DNA of 64,000 bases from Acidobacteriota bacterium (GTDB lineage: Bacteria > Acidobacteriota > Terriglobia > Bryobacterales > Bryobacteraceae). The DNA is taken from assembly GCA_018268935.1 (NCBI GenBank), contig JAFDVS010000035.1, positions 50,201 through 114,200 on the forward strand, read 5' to 3'. Below the pieces are notes generated by a model. It did not search any database, was not told the origin of the DNA, and saw only the letters and a program-made list of their open reading frames with translations. Shown in pieces: positions 33,506 to 42,533 of the stretch (the stretch's first letter is position 1; the number at the start of each line of letters is the position of its first letter). The translations under genes and the position numbers were made by a program.

Positions 33506-34591
33506 CTAATCTCTTAAAGCGCGGAGGATGGCGGGCGCGATGGCTTCGAGCGGGAGGACGACGTCGACCACGCCGGCCTGAACGGCCTCTTTGGGCATGC
33601 CATAGACGACACAGGTCGCTTCGTCCTGGGCGATGGAAAAGCAGCCGCTGCGTTTGAGCGACTGGAGGCCGGCCGTGCCGTCGTTGCCCATGCCGGTGAG
33701 AATGGCGGCCACGGCTTGTCCGGGAAAATACTGCGCCGCGGAGCGGAACAGGCAGTTGACCGAAGGCTTGCAATGAGCCTCGGGCGGGTCGTCGGTGATG
33801 CGGATGATGATCTCACCCTGGGGGCCGGCGACGAGCTTCATGTGTTTGCCGCCGGGCGCGAGGTAAACGGAGTTGGGCTGTGCAATCTCCCCGTCTTCGC
33901 CTTCCTTCACGCGGAGGGCGCTTTTGCCGGCCAGCGTGGAGGCGAGCGATTGGGTGAAGAGCGGGGGCATGTGCTGGACAATGAAGACGGGCGCGCCGAG
34001 TTTGGCGGGCAGCGCGGGGATCACCTTAGCCAATGCCACTGGGCCGCCGGTGGACACGCCGATGAGCACGAGCGGTTTGCCTTTGCGTGCGGATTTGCGG
34101 ACAGCGGCTGGTGGGGCAGCCGGGGCGACGGGCCTGGGGGCGACCAAGGGCGTGCGGGGCGCGCCCTGGAGAATCGAGCGGGTCTGCCGCTTGGTTTCAA
34201 AGGCCTGAATCATGGGCGCCAGGCGCGAGCGCAGGTTTTCCATGCTGAGGGCGCTGCCTCTGCCCTCCGGCTTGGTGACGAAGTCGAAGGCGCCCAGTTC
34301 GAGCGCGCGCATGGTCATTTCACTGCCGCGCCGGGTGAGCGAGCTGAGCACGATGGCGCCGACGCTGGAGCCGGCGGCGCGAAGCGCCTGGAGCACCTCA
34401 ATGCCGTTCATTTCCGGCATTTCGATGTCCAGCGTGATGAGGTCCGGGCGGAGGGCGTCAATCCGCGACAAGGCAATTTTCCCGTTGGCGGCCGTGCCCA
34501 CTACTTCCACCCCAGGCTCGCCGGCCAGGGCGTCGGAGACGATGCGGCGGAACAATGCCGTATCGTCGACAACCAGAACGCGTGTACCCAT
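33506..34591 (-). CDS. cheB: Protein-glutamate methylesterase CheB
   Basis: A 361-residue protein. The receiver domain (residues 1-120: LVVDDTALFRR, phospho-Asp in LITLDIEMPEMNG, Lys in VTKPEG) is joined by a Pro/Ala linker to the methylesterase domain (about 175-355). The catalytic triad is visible: Ser in GVSTGGP, His in VQHMPP and Asp in GMGNDGT. It removes receptor methyl groups when phosphorylated by CheA. The gene follows cheW by 12 nt, with GGAGA upstream of the ATG. Length and architecture are standard for CheB. Confidence 0.95.
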   Translation of the reverse strand: MGTRVLVVDDTALFRRIVSDALAGEPGVEVVGTAANGKIALSRIDALRPDLITLDIEMPEMNGIEVLQALRAAGSSVGAIVLSSLTRRGSEMTMRALELGAFDFVTKPEGRGSALSMENLRSRLAPMIQAFETKRQTRSILQGAPRTPLVAPRPVAPAAPPAAVRKSARKGKPLVLIGVSTGGPVALAKVIPALPAKLGAPVFIVQHMPPLFTQSLASTLAGKSALRVKEGEDGEIAQPNSVYLAPGGKHMKLVAGPQGEIIIRITDDPPEAHCKPSVNCLFRSAAQYFPGQAVAAILTGMGNDGTAGLQSLKRSGCFSIAQDEATCVVYGMPKEAVQAGVVDVVLPLEAIAPAILRALRD

Positions 34592-34603
34592 TTGTTTCTC
34601 CTG

Positions 34604-35059
34604 TTATGTCTCCTCGGCGAGAATCGGGGTTGGGTTCAGGATGGTGATCACTTTGCCGCCGGAGCGGCAGACCCCTCGGAAGAACTGGGCCTGACCCCAG
34701 GCGATGTTGGTCGGCGGGGGCTGCCAATCGCCGGACTCGGTTTCGACGACTTCGTCCACCCGATCCACCAGCAGGCCGATGAACTCGCCGCGATCCTCCA
34801 TGATGAAGATACGGCTGTTGGCACTGGGGACGATGGCGGGGAATCCGAGCTTCAGCCCGAGGTCCAGAATGGTGACAATCTTGCCGCGGAGGTTGACGAT
34901 TCCGCAGACCTCGGCGCGGGCGTGCCGGACCGGGGTCAGCGGCCCGAGGCGAATGACTTCCTGGACGGCGGCGGCGTCCAAGGCACAGAGAGCGTGCCGC
35001 ACGCGGAAGGTGGCGAGGAGCACGGTCTGCTCTTCGCGTTGGGCGTAGGTATGCGACAT
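34604..35059 (-). CDS. cheW: Chemotaxis coupling protein CheW
   Basis: A 151-residue single-domain CheW: VLLATFRVRHALCALDA at residue 13, the middle block VCGIVNLRGKIVTILDLGLKLG and the C-terminal GKVITILNP. It links the chemoreceptor to CheA in a signalling array. The ATG at 35059 is preceded by GGAGG about 7 nt upstream. A longer open frame extending upstream is read from the receptor gene in another frame and is not real. Gene order receptor-cheW-cheB-cheR is as expected for a chemosensory operon. Confidence 0.93.
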   Translation of the reverse strand: MSHTYAQREEQTVLLATFRVRHALCALDAAAVQEVIRLGPLTPVRHARAEVCGIVNLRGKIVTILDLGLKLGFPAIVPSANSRIFIMEDRGEFIGLLVDRVDEVVETESGDWQPPPTNIAWGQAQFFRGVCRSGGKVITILNPTPILAEET

Positions 35060-35075
35060 GGGGCGCCTCCTGTCT

Positions 35076-37172
35076 TTACAGAGTGGATTCCCAGTTGCGG
35101 AGAACGTTCTTGAGCTCAGCGGAAAGCCGGGCGAATTCACTGCCCGAGGCAAGCGCCTTGGAGGCCGCGTCGCGCTGGCCGGTGGTGGCCAGTTGGGCGA
35201 TGCGGGCGGCTTCTTCATGGAACTGGGCGTGCAGCTTCTTGGCGGTCTGGCAATGGGAGTTCTTGGCGGAGGCGGCATCGATTTCCGTGCCATGGAGCCA
35301 TTTGCCGAACTGGCATTCGCGGTCCGAGCGGATGGTGCTGACGCTGGCGTCCAGCTTTCCGGAGTTGACGGCGCCCTGGAGGCGGCCCTTCCAGGCGGCA
35401 TGGGCGGAGATGGCTTTTTCGATCTTGTCGGCGATCTCTCTGCCGTCGGCGACGGCGACACCGCCGCCGGAATGTTTCTGGGCAGCCTGGGAACTGCCGG
35501 AGATACGGAAGCGGGAGATCATGGACTGGAGTTTGTCGGAGACGTTGCCGAGATCGACGGCGCTTGAGCGGACCTGTTCGCTGTTGCTGGCCATGCCGCT
35601 GGCGGCGCGGTCGACGAGAGCGATCTCCCGGGCGATCTCTTTGGTGGCATCGGAGCTTTCCGAAACGCGGTTGTTGGCTTCGCCCACTCCGGTGGAGGCT
35701 TCGGCGATGTTGCGGGCGATGTCCTTGGTGACGGTGGCCTGTTCTTCGATGGCCGCGGCAATGCTGGCCACTATGTCGGTCACCTCATGGATCACCTTAG
35801 AGATCCGCTCGATATCGGCGATGCCGGCGGCAGCCGAGGATTGTACGCCGACGATGCGGCCCTTAATGTCCTCGGTGGCGGCGGCGGTTTGCTGGGCGAG
35901 CTCCTTGATCTCGTTGGCGACGACAGCGAAGCCTTTGCCCGCCGAGCCGGCGCGGGCCGCCTCGATGGTGGCGTTGAGGGCGAGAAGGTTCGTCTGCGAG
36001 GAGATCTCGTTGATGGTCTCGGTGACTTTGCCGATTTCGCGGGCGGCCTGGCCGAGCTGATTCATCTGCTCGTTAATGCGGGTGGCTTCGCGCATGGCCT
36101 CTTCGGTGATGTGGCGGGCCTTTTCCGAGTTGCCGGCGATCTCGCCGATGGTGGAGGTCATCTGCTCGGTGTGCGCGGCGACGTGGGAGAGATTGGTCGT
36201 CGCCTGTTCCATGCCGGCGGCGACGGAGACGATGTTGGTGGTGAGCTCTTCGGTGGCGGCGGCAACGGTGTGCACTTTGTCGGAAGCCTCGTGGGAGCTA
36301 TCGGACATTTGCGCGGAACTCGATGTGAGTTCGGTGGAGGAATCGGAGAGCACCAGTACACCCTTGCGCAACTCGACGACGACGTCGCGCAGGTTGGTGG
36401 ACATGGTGCGAACGGCTCGCGCCATGTCCCCGAGCTCGTCCTTGCGTTGAAGGTAGGCTTCGTCCAGTTCGGCGACGAGGTCGCCGGAGGCAACTTCGCC
36501 GATGTGGTGCACGGTGGCGGCCAGGGGTTTGGTGATGGTGCGGGTGATGAGCATGCCGAGACCCACCGAGGCGAGAAGGGAGATCAGGCAGAGGACAAGG
36601 CTGACGGACATCAGGCGGGCGACCTTCTCCTCGGTCTGCTTATTGACATCCGCCACCTGCTTCTTCTGCCAGTCGATAGCCTTGCTGATGGCCTGTTGGG
36701 CGGCATGGAACTTGACCATGGCGGTGTCGCGGAAGTAGGCCAGGGCCTCGGTGCGTTTTCCCGATTTGTTCAACTCGGCGGCGCGCACATTCGCTTCGCG
36801 CCACACGGCGGTGGCCTGCTCGGCCTCGTTGGCAAGGCGGCGCTCCTCGGGGCTGGAGGCGGAGTCGACCATCTCTTTCAGGGCGGCAATGTAGGCCTTG
36901 CGCTCCTCGGCGAGGCGGGCCTGAATCTGCTCCTGCCCGCTGTTGGCCAGAAGCAGTTCCAAGACGATGGCGTTGGCTCGCGCGGCGCCCAGGGCGAAAG
37001 AGGAGTTCCGCAACATTTCGGCGGACTCGGCTTGCGACTCCCGCGATGCGCTCTGGCTGGCGCGCAGGGCCCACTGGTCGAGGCCAGCGACGAGCAGCGC
37101 AAAGGTGATCAATCCTCCGGTCAAAAGCATCAACTTTTTCCCGATTTTCATGTTATTCAGCAGGTTGTTCAT
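35076..37172 (-). CDS. Methyl-accepting chemotaxis protein with C-terminal CZB domain
   Basis: A 698-residue receptor. Membrane segments at about residues 13-32 (LMLLTGGLITFALLVAGLDQW) and 188-210 (VSLVLCLISLLASVGLGMLI) flank a helical periplasmic sensor. HAMP follows (about 210-265), then the long helical signalling domain with the hairpin tip (EISSQTNLLALNATIEAARAG, about 400). After it comes a CZB-type zinc-binding region (about 585-690) with HAAWK, CQFGKWL, SHCQTAKKLH and FHEEAARI supplying His/Cys ligands. CZB domains sense zinc or its redox release. A CheB/CheR-type C-terminal pentapeptide is absent. Confidence 0.92.
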   Translation of the reverse strand: MNNLLNNMKIGKKLMLLTGGLITFALLVAGLDQWALRASQSASRESQAESAEMLRNSSFALGAARANAIVLELLLANSGQEQIQARLAEERKAYIAALKEMVDSASSPEERRLANEAEQATAVWREANVRAAELNKSGKRTEALAYFRDTAMVKFHAAQQAISKAIDWQKKQVADVNKQTEEKVARLMSVSLVLCLISLLASVGLGMLITRTITKPLAATVHHIGEVASGDLVAELDEAYLQRKDELGDMARAVRTMSTNLRDVVVELRKGVLVLSDSSTELTSSSAQMSDSSHEASDKVHTVAAATEELTTNIVSVAAGMEQATTNLSHVAAHTEQMTSTIGEIAGNSEKARHITEEAMREATRINEQMNQLGQAAREIGKVTETINEISSQTNLLALNATIEAARAGSAGKGFAVVANEIKELAQQTAAATEDIKGRIVGVQSSAAAGIADIERISKVIHEVTDIVASIAAAIEEQATVTKDIARNIAEASTGVGEANNRVSESSDATKEIAREIALVDRAASGMASNSEQVRSSAVDLGNVSDKLQSMISRFRISGSSQAAQKHSGGGVAVADGREIADKIEKAISAHAAWKGRLQGAVNSGKLDASVSTIRSDRECQFGKWLHGTEIDAASAKNSHCQTAKKLHAQFHEEAARIAQLATTGQRDAASKALASGSEFARLSAELKNVLRNWESTL

Positions 37173-37208
37173 GGTTCATTTCTCCGTTCAAAATTCGCTG
37201 CGCGGGCG

Positions 37209-40200
37209 CTAGGAGTGCGGCATCACGAGCGTGCGGATGCATTCGGTCAATTCGTCCTCGTTCAGCTTCACCTTGTACTCGCTCACGCCCATTTCGAGGG
37301 CGCGGGCGATGTCTTCCTCCCCGGCGAGCGAGCTGAGCGCAATGACGGGCAGGTTTTCAAACCGTTTGTCGGCGCGGATCTGGCGGGTCAAGGAGAGGCC
37401 GTCCAGATGCGGCATTTCGATGTCCGTTGCCACCAGGTCAACGTGATCCCTGTTTTTCTCGAGCAGGTCCCAGGCCTTGGCGCCATCCTCGGCGGTAATG
37501 ACATTGCAGCCGATGGATTCAATGAGGCGCTGGACGTGATGGCGGAAGTACTCCGAGTCTTCGGCGAGCAGTACGGTGGGAGCGCCGGCGACAGGCATTG
37601 CCGGCAGCGCTTTCGGGGCCTCATCGTTGTAGCCGGCCGGGGCCTCGTCATAACCGGACGGGCACACGGCTTCGGCCAACTCGTCGATGCTGAGCATGAG
37701 CACGGTCTGGTTCTTGAGCACCGCCGATCCGGCGATGCCGCGCTGGCGGAGCGTGAGGGTGTCGATGTCGAGGTTGGCCTCGATCATGTCGAGCGGCTCG
37801 GCGGCCAACAGCCCGATGGGGCGGCCCATCCTTTCGAAGACGATCACGACGTACTGCTGGGAATCGGTGAGCTCGCCGGCCGAGGCGACATCGCAGAGCG
37901 TCACCAGGCGGAGGCTTGCCCCGCGGTGGAGCATGGTCCTGCGCCCGCCGACGGTTTCCACCTGCGAGGGCTTCACCCGTTCAATGCGCGAAACATTGGC
38001 AATGGGCACGGCGCACGTTTCGTTGGGGGCGTTGTGGAACAACAGCAGGGAGTGGGTTTGGGCGTCCACCACCGCCTCGTCGCCGCCGCGCGTGGCCACG
38101 GTTTCGGCCGTGCCGGCCGAGACACCGGAGCGGGCGGCGATGCCGGCCACATCGAGAATCACGGCCACTCTGCCGTCGCCGAGGATGGTGGCTCCGGCGT
38201 AATCCTGAATGCCCTTCAAGTGGCGCCCGAGCGGCTTGACGACGATCTCGGCGGTATCGTGCAGCTCTTCGACGATGAGGCCGTAGGCGAAGGCGCCGGT
38301 GTTGACCAGCACGACGTTCATCGGCCGGCCATCCTGCTGCGAGCGGGCGGTTCCCATGGCGTCGGCAAGATGGACGAGCGGCACCAGGTGATCGCGCAGT
38401 GTCAGCACGAGAGCATCGCCGACGCGGTCGGTGCGCTGCGCGATCTGGGCGGCGGGAATGCGGATCAACTCGCCGACATTCACCTGCGGAATGGCGAAGC
38501 GCTCGCCGCCGTCGGAGACAAGCAGAGAGGGGATGATGGCGAGGGTGAGCGGGAGCTTGATGCGGAAGCTCGCGCCGCGGCCGGGCGCCGATTCGATCTC
38601 GATCTTGCCGCCGAGTTTGTCGAGGTTGGTCTTGACGACATCCATGCCGACGCCGCGGCCGGAGACGTCGCTGACCTTTTCGGCGGTGGAAACGCCGGGC
38701 AGGAAGACGAGCGCCAGTTTCTCGCGGTCGGACATCTTGTCGAGCTGCTCGCGCGTGACGAGGCCTTTGGCGAGCGAGGAGGCGGCGACCTTTTCCACGG
38801 CGAGCCCGCGTCCGTCATCGACGATCTCAATCAAAACCTGGCCGGCCTGGTGACAGGCGCGGAGGGTGAGATTGCCGGTAGCGGATTTGCCTTTGGCGAG
38901 GCGGTCGGCGCGGCCTTCAATGCCGTGGTCGACGGCGTTGCGGACCATGTGGGTGAGCGGGTCGCTGAGCCCTTCGAGGATGGTTTTGTCGATTTCGACT
39001 TCCGCGCCTTCGGTGTGCAGTTGGACGTCTTTGTCGAGGTTGCGGGAGAGGTCGCGGACAAGGCGCGAAAACTTGCTGAAGAGGGTTCCGATGGGCTGCA
39101 TGCGCGTCAAGGTGACGACTTCCTGCAATTCGGAAGTGACGAGATTGATGCGCTGGGCTCCGGAGCGGATGGCGCGGTCGTCGCGGCGGGCCAGGGACTC
39201 ATTGAGCTGGTTACGGCTGAGCACGAGCTCGCCGGCGAGCGTCATGAGCGAGTCGAGGAGGGTGACGTTGAGGCGGACGGTGCTTTCGGGCGCTGACACC
39301 GAGGGGGTGGCAACAGGGGCCGGGGTTGGGGTTGGGCTTGGGGTTGGAGCGGGTTTCGGTTCCGGCTCCTTGACGGCGGCCACGATTTCCGGCTTGGGTG
39401 CGGGCTGCGGAGCAGGCGCGGGCGGCGCGGCAGCCGGGCGGGGAGCGTTGATGGCCCGTACCGAGCCGTCGGCTTCGACCTTCTGAATGCGCTCGGCGGG
39501 CACGTGCACCACTTCCCGGATGAGGTCCGTATCGAGCGGCGTGGCGTAGAGAACTTCGAGCAGGAGCTTGTTGACTGGTTCGTCATCGAGCGTTCCGGCC
39601 GAATCGATGTCGAGCATCATCTCCATGACCGACCCAAACTGGTCGAGCTTACGGAACACCTCGAGCGGGGTCTTGCCGTTGCGCTGGATGTCATGGATGA
39701 GGTCGTAGGCGATGAGGTAGACGGACTTGCCGCCTTTGCGCGCCTGGGTCATATCGAAGGCGGAAACCTCGATGTGGGCGCCGCCACCGGGCAGGGGGAC
39801 TTCGACCTTCTGTTTGACGGACGGCTTTTCGGCGAGAGGCAGAGCGCACTCGACGAGGCCGGTGAGGGCTTCCACATATTCGGAGATGTCGGCCGAACCG
39901 CTGTCCTGGTGGTGATCGAGCAGATCGCGCAGCTTGTCGAAGGAGCGGAACAGCGTGTTGACGATTTCGGGCGTGGGCATCATCTGCCGGGAGCGGATGA
40001 GATCGAGCACATTCTCGATTCTGTGGGCGAGCTGATGGATGATGCCGAGGTCGAAGAAGCCGGCGCCGCCTTTGATGGAATGCGCGGCGCGGAAGACCCG
40101 GTTCACCAGTTGCTCGTCGATTTGCTCCCCGTTCTGCTCAATGGTGAGGAGATCGGCTTCGATGGTGGCTAAGTGCTCGCGGCACTCGGCGAGATAATCC

Positions 40201-40235
40201 TGGAGTAGTTCGTCATCGAGATTGAGGTGAGGCAT
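37209..40235 (-). CDS. cheA: Chemotaxis kinase CheA with two CheW-like domains and a receiver
   Basis: A 1008-residue hybrid CheA. It begins with an HPt domain (His52 in AAHSIKGGAGFF) and a middle region (P2-like) with a Pro/Ala/Glu-rich linker (about 270-325). Next are the dimerisation and ATPase domains (LVRDLSRNLDKDVQLHTEG; N box and SGRGVGMDVVK), two successive CheW-like domains (about 595-720 and 735-860) and a C-terminal receiver (LLAEDSEYFRHHV, phospho-Asp938 in VATDIEMPHLDG). The fused receiver probably replaces free CheY in this operon. It lies 13 nt after the STAS gene. Confidence 0.94.
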   Translation of the reverse strand: MPHLNLDDELLQDYLAECREHLATIEADLLTIEQNGEQIDEQLVNRVFRAAHSIKGGAGFFDLGIIHQLAHRIENVLDLIRSRQMMPTPEIVNTLFRSFDKLRDLLDHHQDSGSADISEYVEALTGLVECALPLAEKPSVKQKVEVPLPGGGAHIEVSAFDMTQARKGGKSVYLIAYDLIHDIQRNGKTPLEVFRKLDQFGSVMEMMLDIDSAGTLDDEPVNKLLLEVLYATPLDTDLIREVVHVPAERIQKVEADGSVRAINAPRPAAAPPAPAPQPAPKPEIVAAVKEPEPKPAPTPSPTPTPAPVATPSVSAPESTVRLNVTLLDSLMTLAGELVLSRNQLNESLARRDDRAIRSGAQRINLVTSELQEVVTLTRMQPIGTLFSKFSRLVRDLSRNLDKDVQLHTEGAEVEIDKTILEGLSDPLTHMVRNAVDHGIEGRADRLAKGKSATGNLTLRACHQAGQVLIEIVDDGRGLAVEKVAASSLAKGLVTREQLDKMSDREKLALVFLPGVSTAEKVSDVSGRGVGMDVVKTNLDKLGGKIEIESAPGRGASFRIKLPLTLAIIPSLLVSDGGERFAIPQVNVGELIRIPAAQIAQRTDRVGDALVLTLRDHLVPLVHLADAMGTARSQQDGRPMNVVLVNTGAFAYGLIVEELHDTAEIVVKPLGRHLKGIQDYAGATILGDGRVAVILDVAGIAARSGVSAGTAETVATRGGDEAVVDAQTHSLLLFHNAPNETCAVPIANVSRIERVKPSQVETVGGRRTMLHRGASLRLVTLCDVASAGELTDSQQYVVIVFERMGRPIGLLAAEPLDMIEANLDIDTLTLRQRGIAGSAVLKNQTVLMLSIDELAEAVCPSGYDEAPAGYNDEAPKALPAMPVAGAPTVLLAEDSEYFRHHVQRLIESIGCNVITAEDGAKAWDLLEKNRDHVDLVATDIEMPHLDGLSLTRQIRADKRFENLPVIALSSLAGEEDIARALEMGVSEYKVKLNEDELTECIRTLVMPHS

Positions 40236-40248
40236 TGGTTTCCTCCAT

Positions 40249-40560
40249 TCACTCGCCGGACACGCTGAAATGCTGGTGGATGCGCATCATCTGGAAGAGA
40301 TCCATGATCTCGGCCGAGGCGCGCACCACCGAGAGCTTGCCGCTCACCTTGGCGAGTGAGTTGTGCGTGGCAATCAACAATCCGATGCCCGCGGAGTCGA
40401 GCATCTGAACATTGGAAAAATCGACAGTCACGGCGCGAGCGCCGCCGGCAATGACACCCTTGAGCGCCGAGCGCAGCTCCGGGGCTGAGGTGGCCGTGAC
40501 ATCGCCGGCCGGCTGAACTATGGCCCCATCCTCGTTCGTCGTAATCGTTGTACTAGACAT
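40249..40560 (-). CDS. STAS-domain anti-sigma factor antagonist
   Basis: A 103-residue STAS protein like RsbV/SpoIIAA. The phosphoacceptor is Ser in MLDSAGIGLL near residue 56, in the usual position after the VDFSNVQ strand. Its partner, the ATPase encoded immediately upstream (8-nt overlap), would phosphorylate that Ser; the PP2C encoded before it would remove the phosphate. It is the output switch of a partner-switching cascade, here placed between the phosphatase module and CheA. Whether it binds an anti-sigma factor, another regulator or the chemosensory array is unknown. Confidence 0.9.
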   Translation of the reverse strand: MSSTTITTNEDGAIVQPAGDVTATSAPELRSALKGVIAGGARAVTVDFSNVQMLDSAGIGLLIATHNSLAKVSGKLSVVRASAEIMDLFQMMRIHQHFSVSGE

Positions 40561-40999
40561 GTTCTGTATCTCCGTTTGTCATCTGGGACTTTTCCTTGGC
40601 CAAGCGCTTGAGGATGAACGCGGCGTTGCCTTTGTTGTTGAAACGCACGCGTGAGCCATACAAGTGCAGAATGTCGATACCTCGTCCGCAACCGGCGGAC
40701 TCGTCGCGGTGGCGCGGGGCGCGCCAGTCGAAGCCGCCGCCGGCGTCGGAAACGCCGATGAGAATGCGGCGAGAGTTGATGCGGACCCGGCAAGAGACTT
40801 CGAGTGCGGGGTCGCATTTGCAGCCATGGACCACGGCATTGGTGAGGGCTTCGCGGAGCAGCAGCTCGGCGGCGAAGGAGTCGGCCGGGGAAGCGATGGA
40901 GCGGCACCAGTGGCGAAAGCGCACGAACAAGGGTTCGAGGCGATCGGGGATGGCCGGGAGAGTGACTTCCATGCTGTGTCCGTTCGAGGCGCCGCTCAT
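40553..40999 (-). CDS. RsbW/SpoIIAB-like serine kinase (HATPase)
   Basis: A 148-residue protein of the GHKL ATPase fold: the N box LREALTNAVVHG near residue 50, G1 box GVSDAGGGFDW near 97 and a Gly-rich ESAGCGRGIDIL near 121. These are the features of anti-sigma-factor kinases that bind either a target or the STAS antagonist. It overlaps the phosphatase stop by 4 nt and the STAS start by 8 nt, a tightly coupled set of three. No sigma factor is encoded in the operon, so its target is not known. Confidence 0.88.
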   Translation of the reverse strand: MSGASNGHSMEVTLPAIPDRLEPLFVRFRHWCRSIASPADSFAAELLLREALTNAVVHGCKCDPALEVSCRVRINSRRILIGVSDAGGGFDWRAPRHRDESAGCGRGIDILHLYGSRVRFNNKGNAAFILKRLAKEKSQMTNGDTEHV

Positions 41000-42123
41000 A
41001 GATTGGCCTCCGCAGCCATGAGCAGGAGGTCATCGGGGGCTTTGGCTGGCTCTGCAAGAATGTCGCCGACGATGCTTCGGGTAACACTCTCCAAGGGGTG
41101 ATGCTGGTTGCGGATGCAGGCTTCGACGAGTTGCGCCAGGCCGGTGCGGCGGTTTCCATTGGTGGCCGACTCAATCATTCCGTCCGTGTAGAGGTAGAAG
41201 CGATCGCCTTTGCGGAGGCGGCGGTCGCGGCGCTGGAGGACGGCGGTGGAGAAGAGGCCGAGGGGCTCGCTTTCCATATCGAGAGTTTCCGCCTTGCCGG
41301 CCGCGCTGACCACGATTAACGGCGGGTGGCCGGCGCTGACCACGGACAGGGAGCGCGTGCGGCGGTTGAGCCTGACGTAGCAGGCGGTGAGGTACTGTTC
41401 CTCATCGAGCATCTGGCGCATGACGGAGCCGATGCCGCGCATGGTGTCTTCGGGGGAGAACATGGGACCGGAGTATTGGCGGAGGAGCGCTTTGACGGCC
41501 GAGGTGAGGAAGCCGGCGTTGACGCCATGGCCGCTGATGTCGGCGACAAAGTAGGCCACCACATCGGGGTCGACACTGAGCACGTCGTAGAAATCGCCGC
41601 CAGCCTCTTCGAGCGGGCGGTAGTAGACGGAGAATCGCGCATCGGGGCAATGCTCGGGACGCACGAGAATGGCTTGCTGGGCGTCGCGCAGGCGTTCGAG
41701 ACGTGCGCGCTGTTCGCGCAGGAGGGTGCGGTTCTGGGAGTGGATGCGGAGGTGGACGCGGACGCGGGCGAGAACTTCTTCGGCATGCACGGGCTTGGAG
41801 ATGTAGTCGACGCCGCCGATTTTGAGGCCGGTGACTTTGCTGGTCAGGTCGTCCAGAGCGGAGAGAAAGATGATGGGGATGTCGGTGGTGGCGGGGTCGC
41901 TTTTCAAACGGGCGCAGGTTTCAAAGCCGGTTTCACCGGGCATCATGACGTCGAGCAGGATGAGATCGGGTTGGTGAGAGCGGGCCATTTCCGTGGCCTG
42001 TGCGCCGTTTTCCGCGGCGAGTGTGTGGAAGCCTTCGGCGTCGAGGACGGACTGGACCAGTTCGAGCGCCATCGGCGTGTCATCGACCACGAGTATCTTC
42101 GGAGCCTCTCTCAAAGCGGGCAC
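40996..42123 (-). CDS. Response regulator with PP2C-type (RsbU/SpoIIE) phosphatase output
   Basis: A 375-residue protein. The receiver domain (residues 1-125: ILVVDDTPMA, phospho-Asp58 in LILLDVMMPG, Lys in ISKPVH) is joined by a coiled-coil (about 130-155) to a SpoIIE-like phosphatase (about 165-370) with metal-binding motifs EAGGDFYD, DISGHGVNA and YLYTDGMIE. Phosphorylation of the receiver probably controls dephosphorylation of the downstream STAS protein. This is the first gene of the nine-gene operon running to 30489. The ATG is 62 bp from the divergent PadR-like gene, so the promoter lies in 42124-42184. Confidence 0.92.
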   Translation of the reverse strand: MPALREAPKILVVDDTPMALELVQSVLDAEGFHTLAAENGAQATEMARSHQPDLILLDVMMPGETGFETCARLKSDPATTDIPIIFLSALDDLTSKVTGLKIGGVDYISKPVHAEEVLARVRVHLRIHSQNRTLLREQRARLERLRDAQQAILVRPEHCPDARFSVYYRPLEEAGGDFYDVLSVDPDVVAYFVADISGHGVNAGFLTSAVKALLRQYSGPMFSPEDTMRGIGSVMRQMLDEEQYLTACYVRLNRRTRSLSVVSAGHPPLIVVSAAGKAETLDMESEPLGLFSTAVLQRRDRRLRKGDRFYLYTDGMIESATNGNRRTGLAQLVEACIRNQHHPLESVTRSIVGDILAEPAKAPDDLLLMAAEANL

Positions 42124-42184
42124 AAATGGCTTATCGGAGGGCCAGTCGATTGTTTGATGTAGCCCGGAATATTATTTGAGGGAG

Positions 42185-42532
42185 ATGGGGAAGGTAGCCC
42201 ACAACAATCTGCGCGGAGGGGGTGGTGGCGTTGGGGCTGGCCTTTCCGGGCTGTGTGCGGCTCACGGGCGCCAGATCGCCAAGCATATCCAAAGGACCAC
42301 GGACGACTTGCTGCAAGTGGAGCATGGATCGCTGTATCCGGCTCTGAACCGGCTGGAACGGAAGGGTTGGATTGAGGCGCGATGGGAGCTTGCGGGAAAG
42401 GATCTCATCCGGGAGTATAAGTACTACCGCCTGACTGCGGACGGACGGAAGCAGCTTCGGACGGAGGAGTCGAAGTGGAAGAAGCTGACGAGCGCGGTGG
42501 CGCGCATCATGTGGCCGGTAGAGGAGAGTTGA
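42185..42532 (+). CDS. PadR-like regulator with an abnormal N terminus
   Basis: A protein of about 115 residues. From residue 23 on it is a normal PadR winged helix (HGRQIAKHIQ, VEHGSLYPALNRLERKGWI, KYYRLTADGRKQL) of the short type that precedes acidobacterial ADOP permeases. The first helix, usually DLLQGTLDLLILKTL-like, is replaced by a Gly-rich stretch (LRGGGGGVGAGLSGL). In another frame the same bases read EGVVALGLAF, closer to the expected hydrophobic helix, so two compensating frameshifts are possible. ATG 42185 is chosen; a TTG three codons upstream is an alternative. The stop is 1 nt before the permease GTG. It may no longer be functional. Confidence 0.65.
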   Translation: MGKVAHNNLRGGGGGVGAGLSGLCAAHGRQIAKHIQRTTDDLLQVEHGSLYPALNRLERKGWIEARWELAGKDLIREYKYYRLTADGRKQLRTEESKWKKLTSAVARIMWPVEES

Positions 42533-42533
42533 C

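Noticed and set aside
30489..33773. An extended hybrid kinase frame running into the CheR region to 33773
   Set aside because: The extra part is a His/Arg/Pro-rich frame over cheR; ATG 32660 gives the true membrane-anchored N terminus with an ATGA overlap.
35787..39296. A very long open frame on the plus strand, opposite MCP and CheA
   Set aside because: It is antisense to two clear genes, consists of Gly/His/Asp-rich sequence typical of reversed GC-rich coding DNA and has no recognisable domain.
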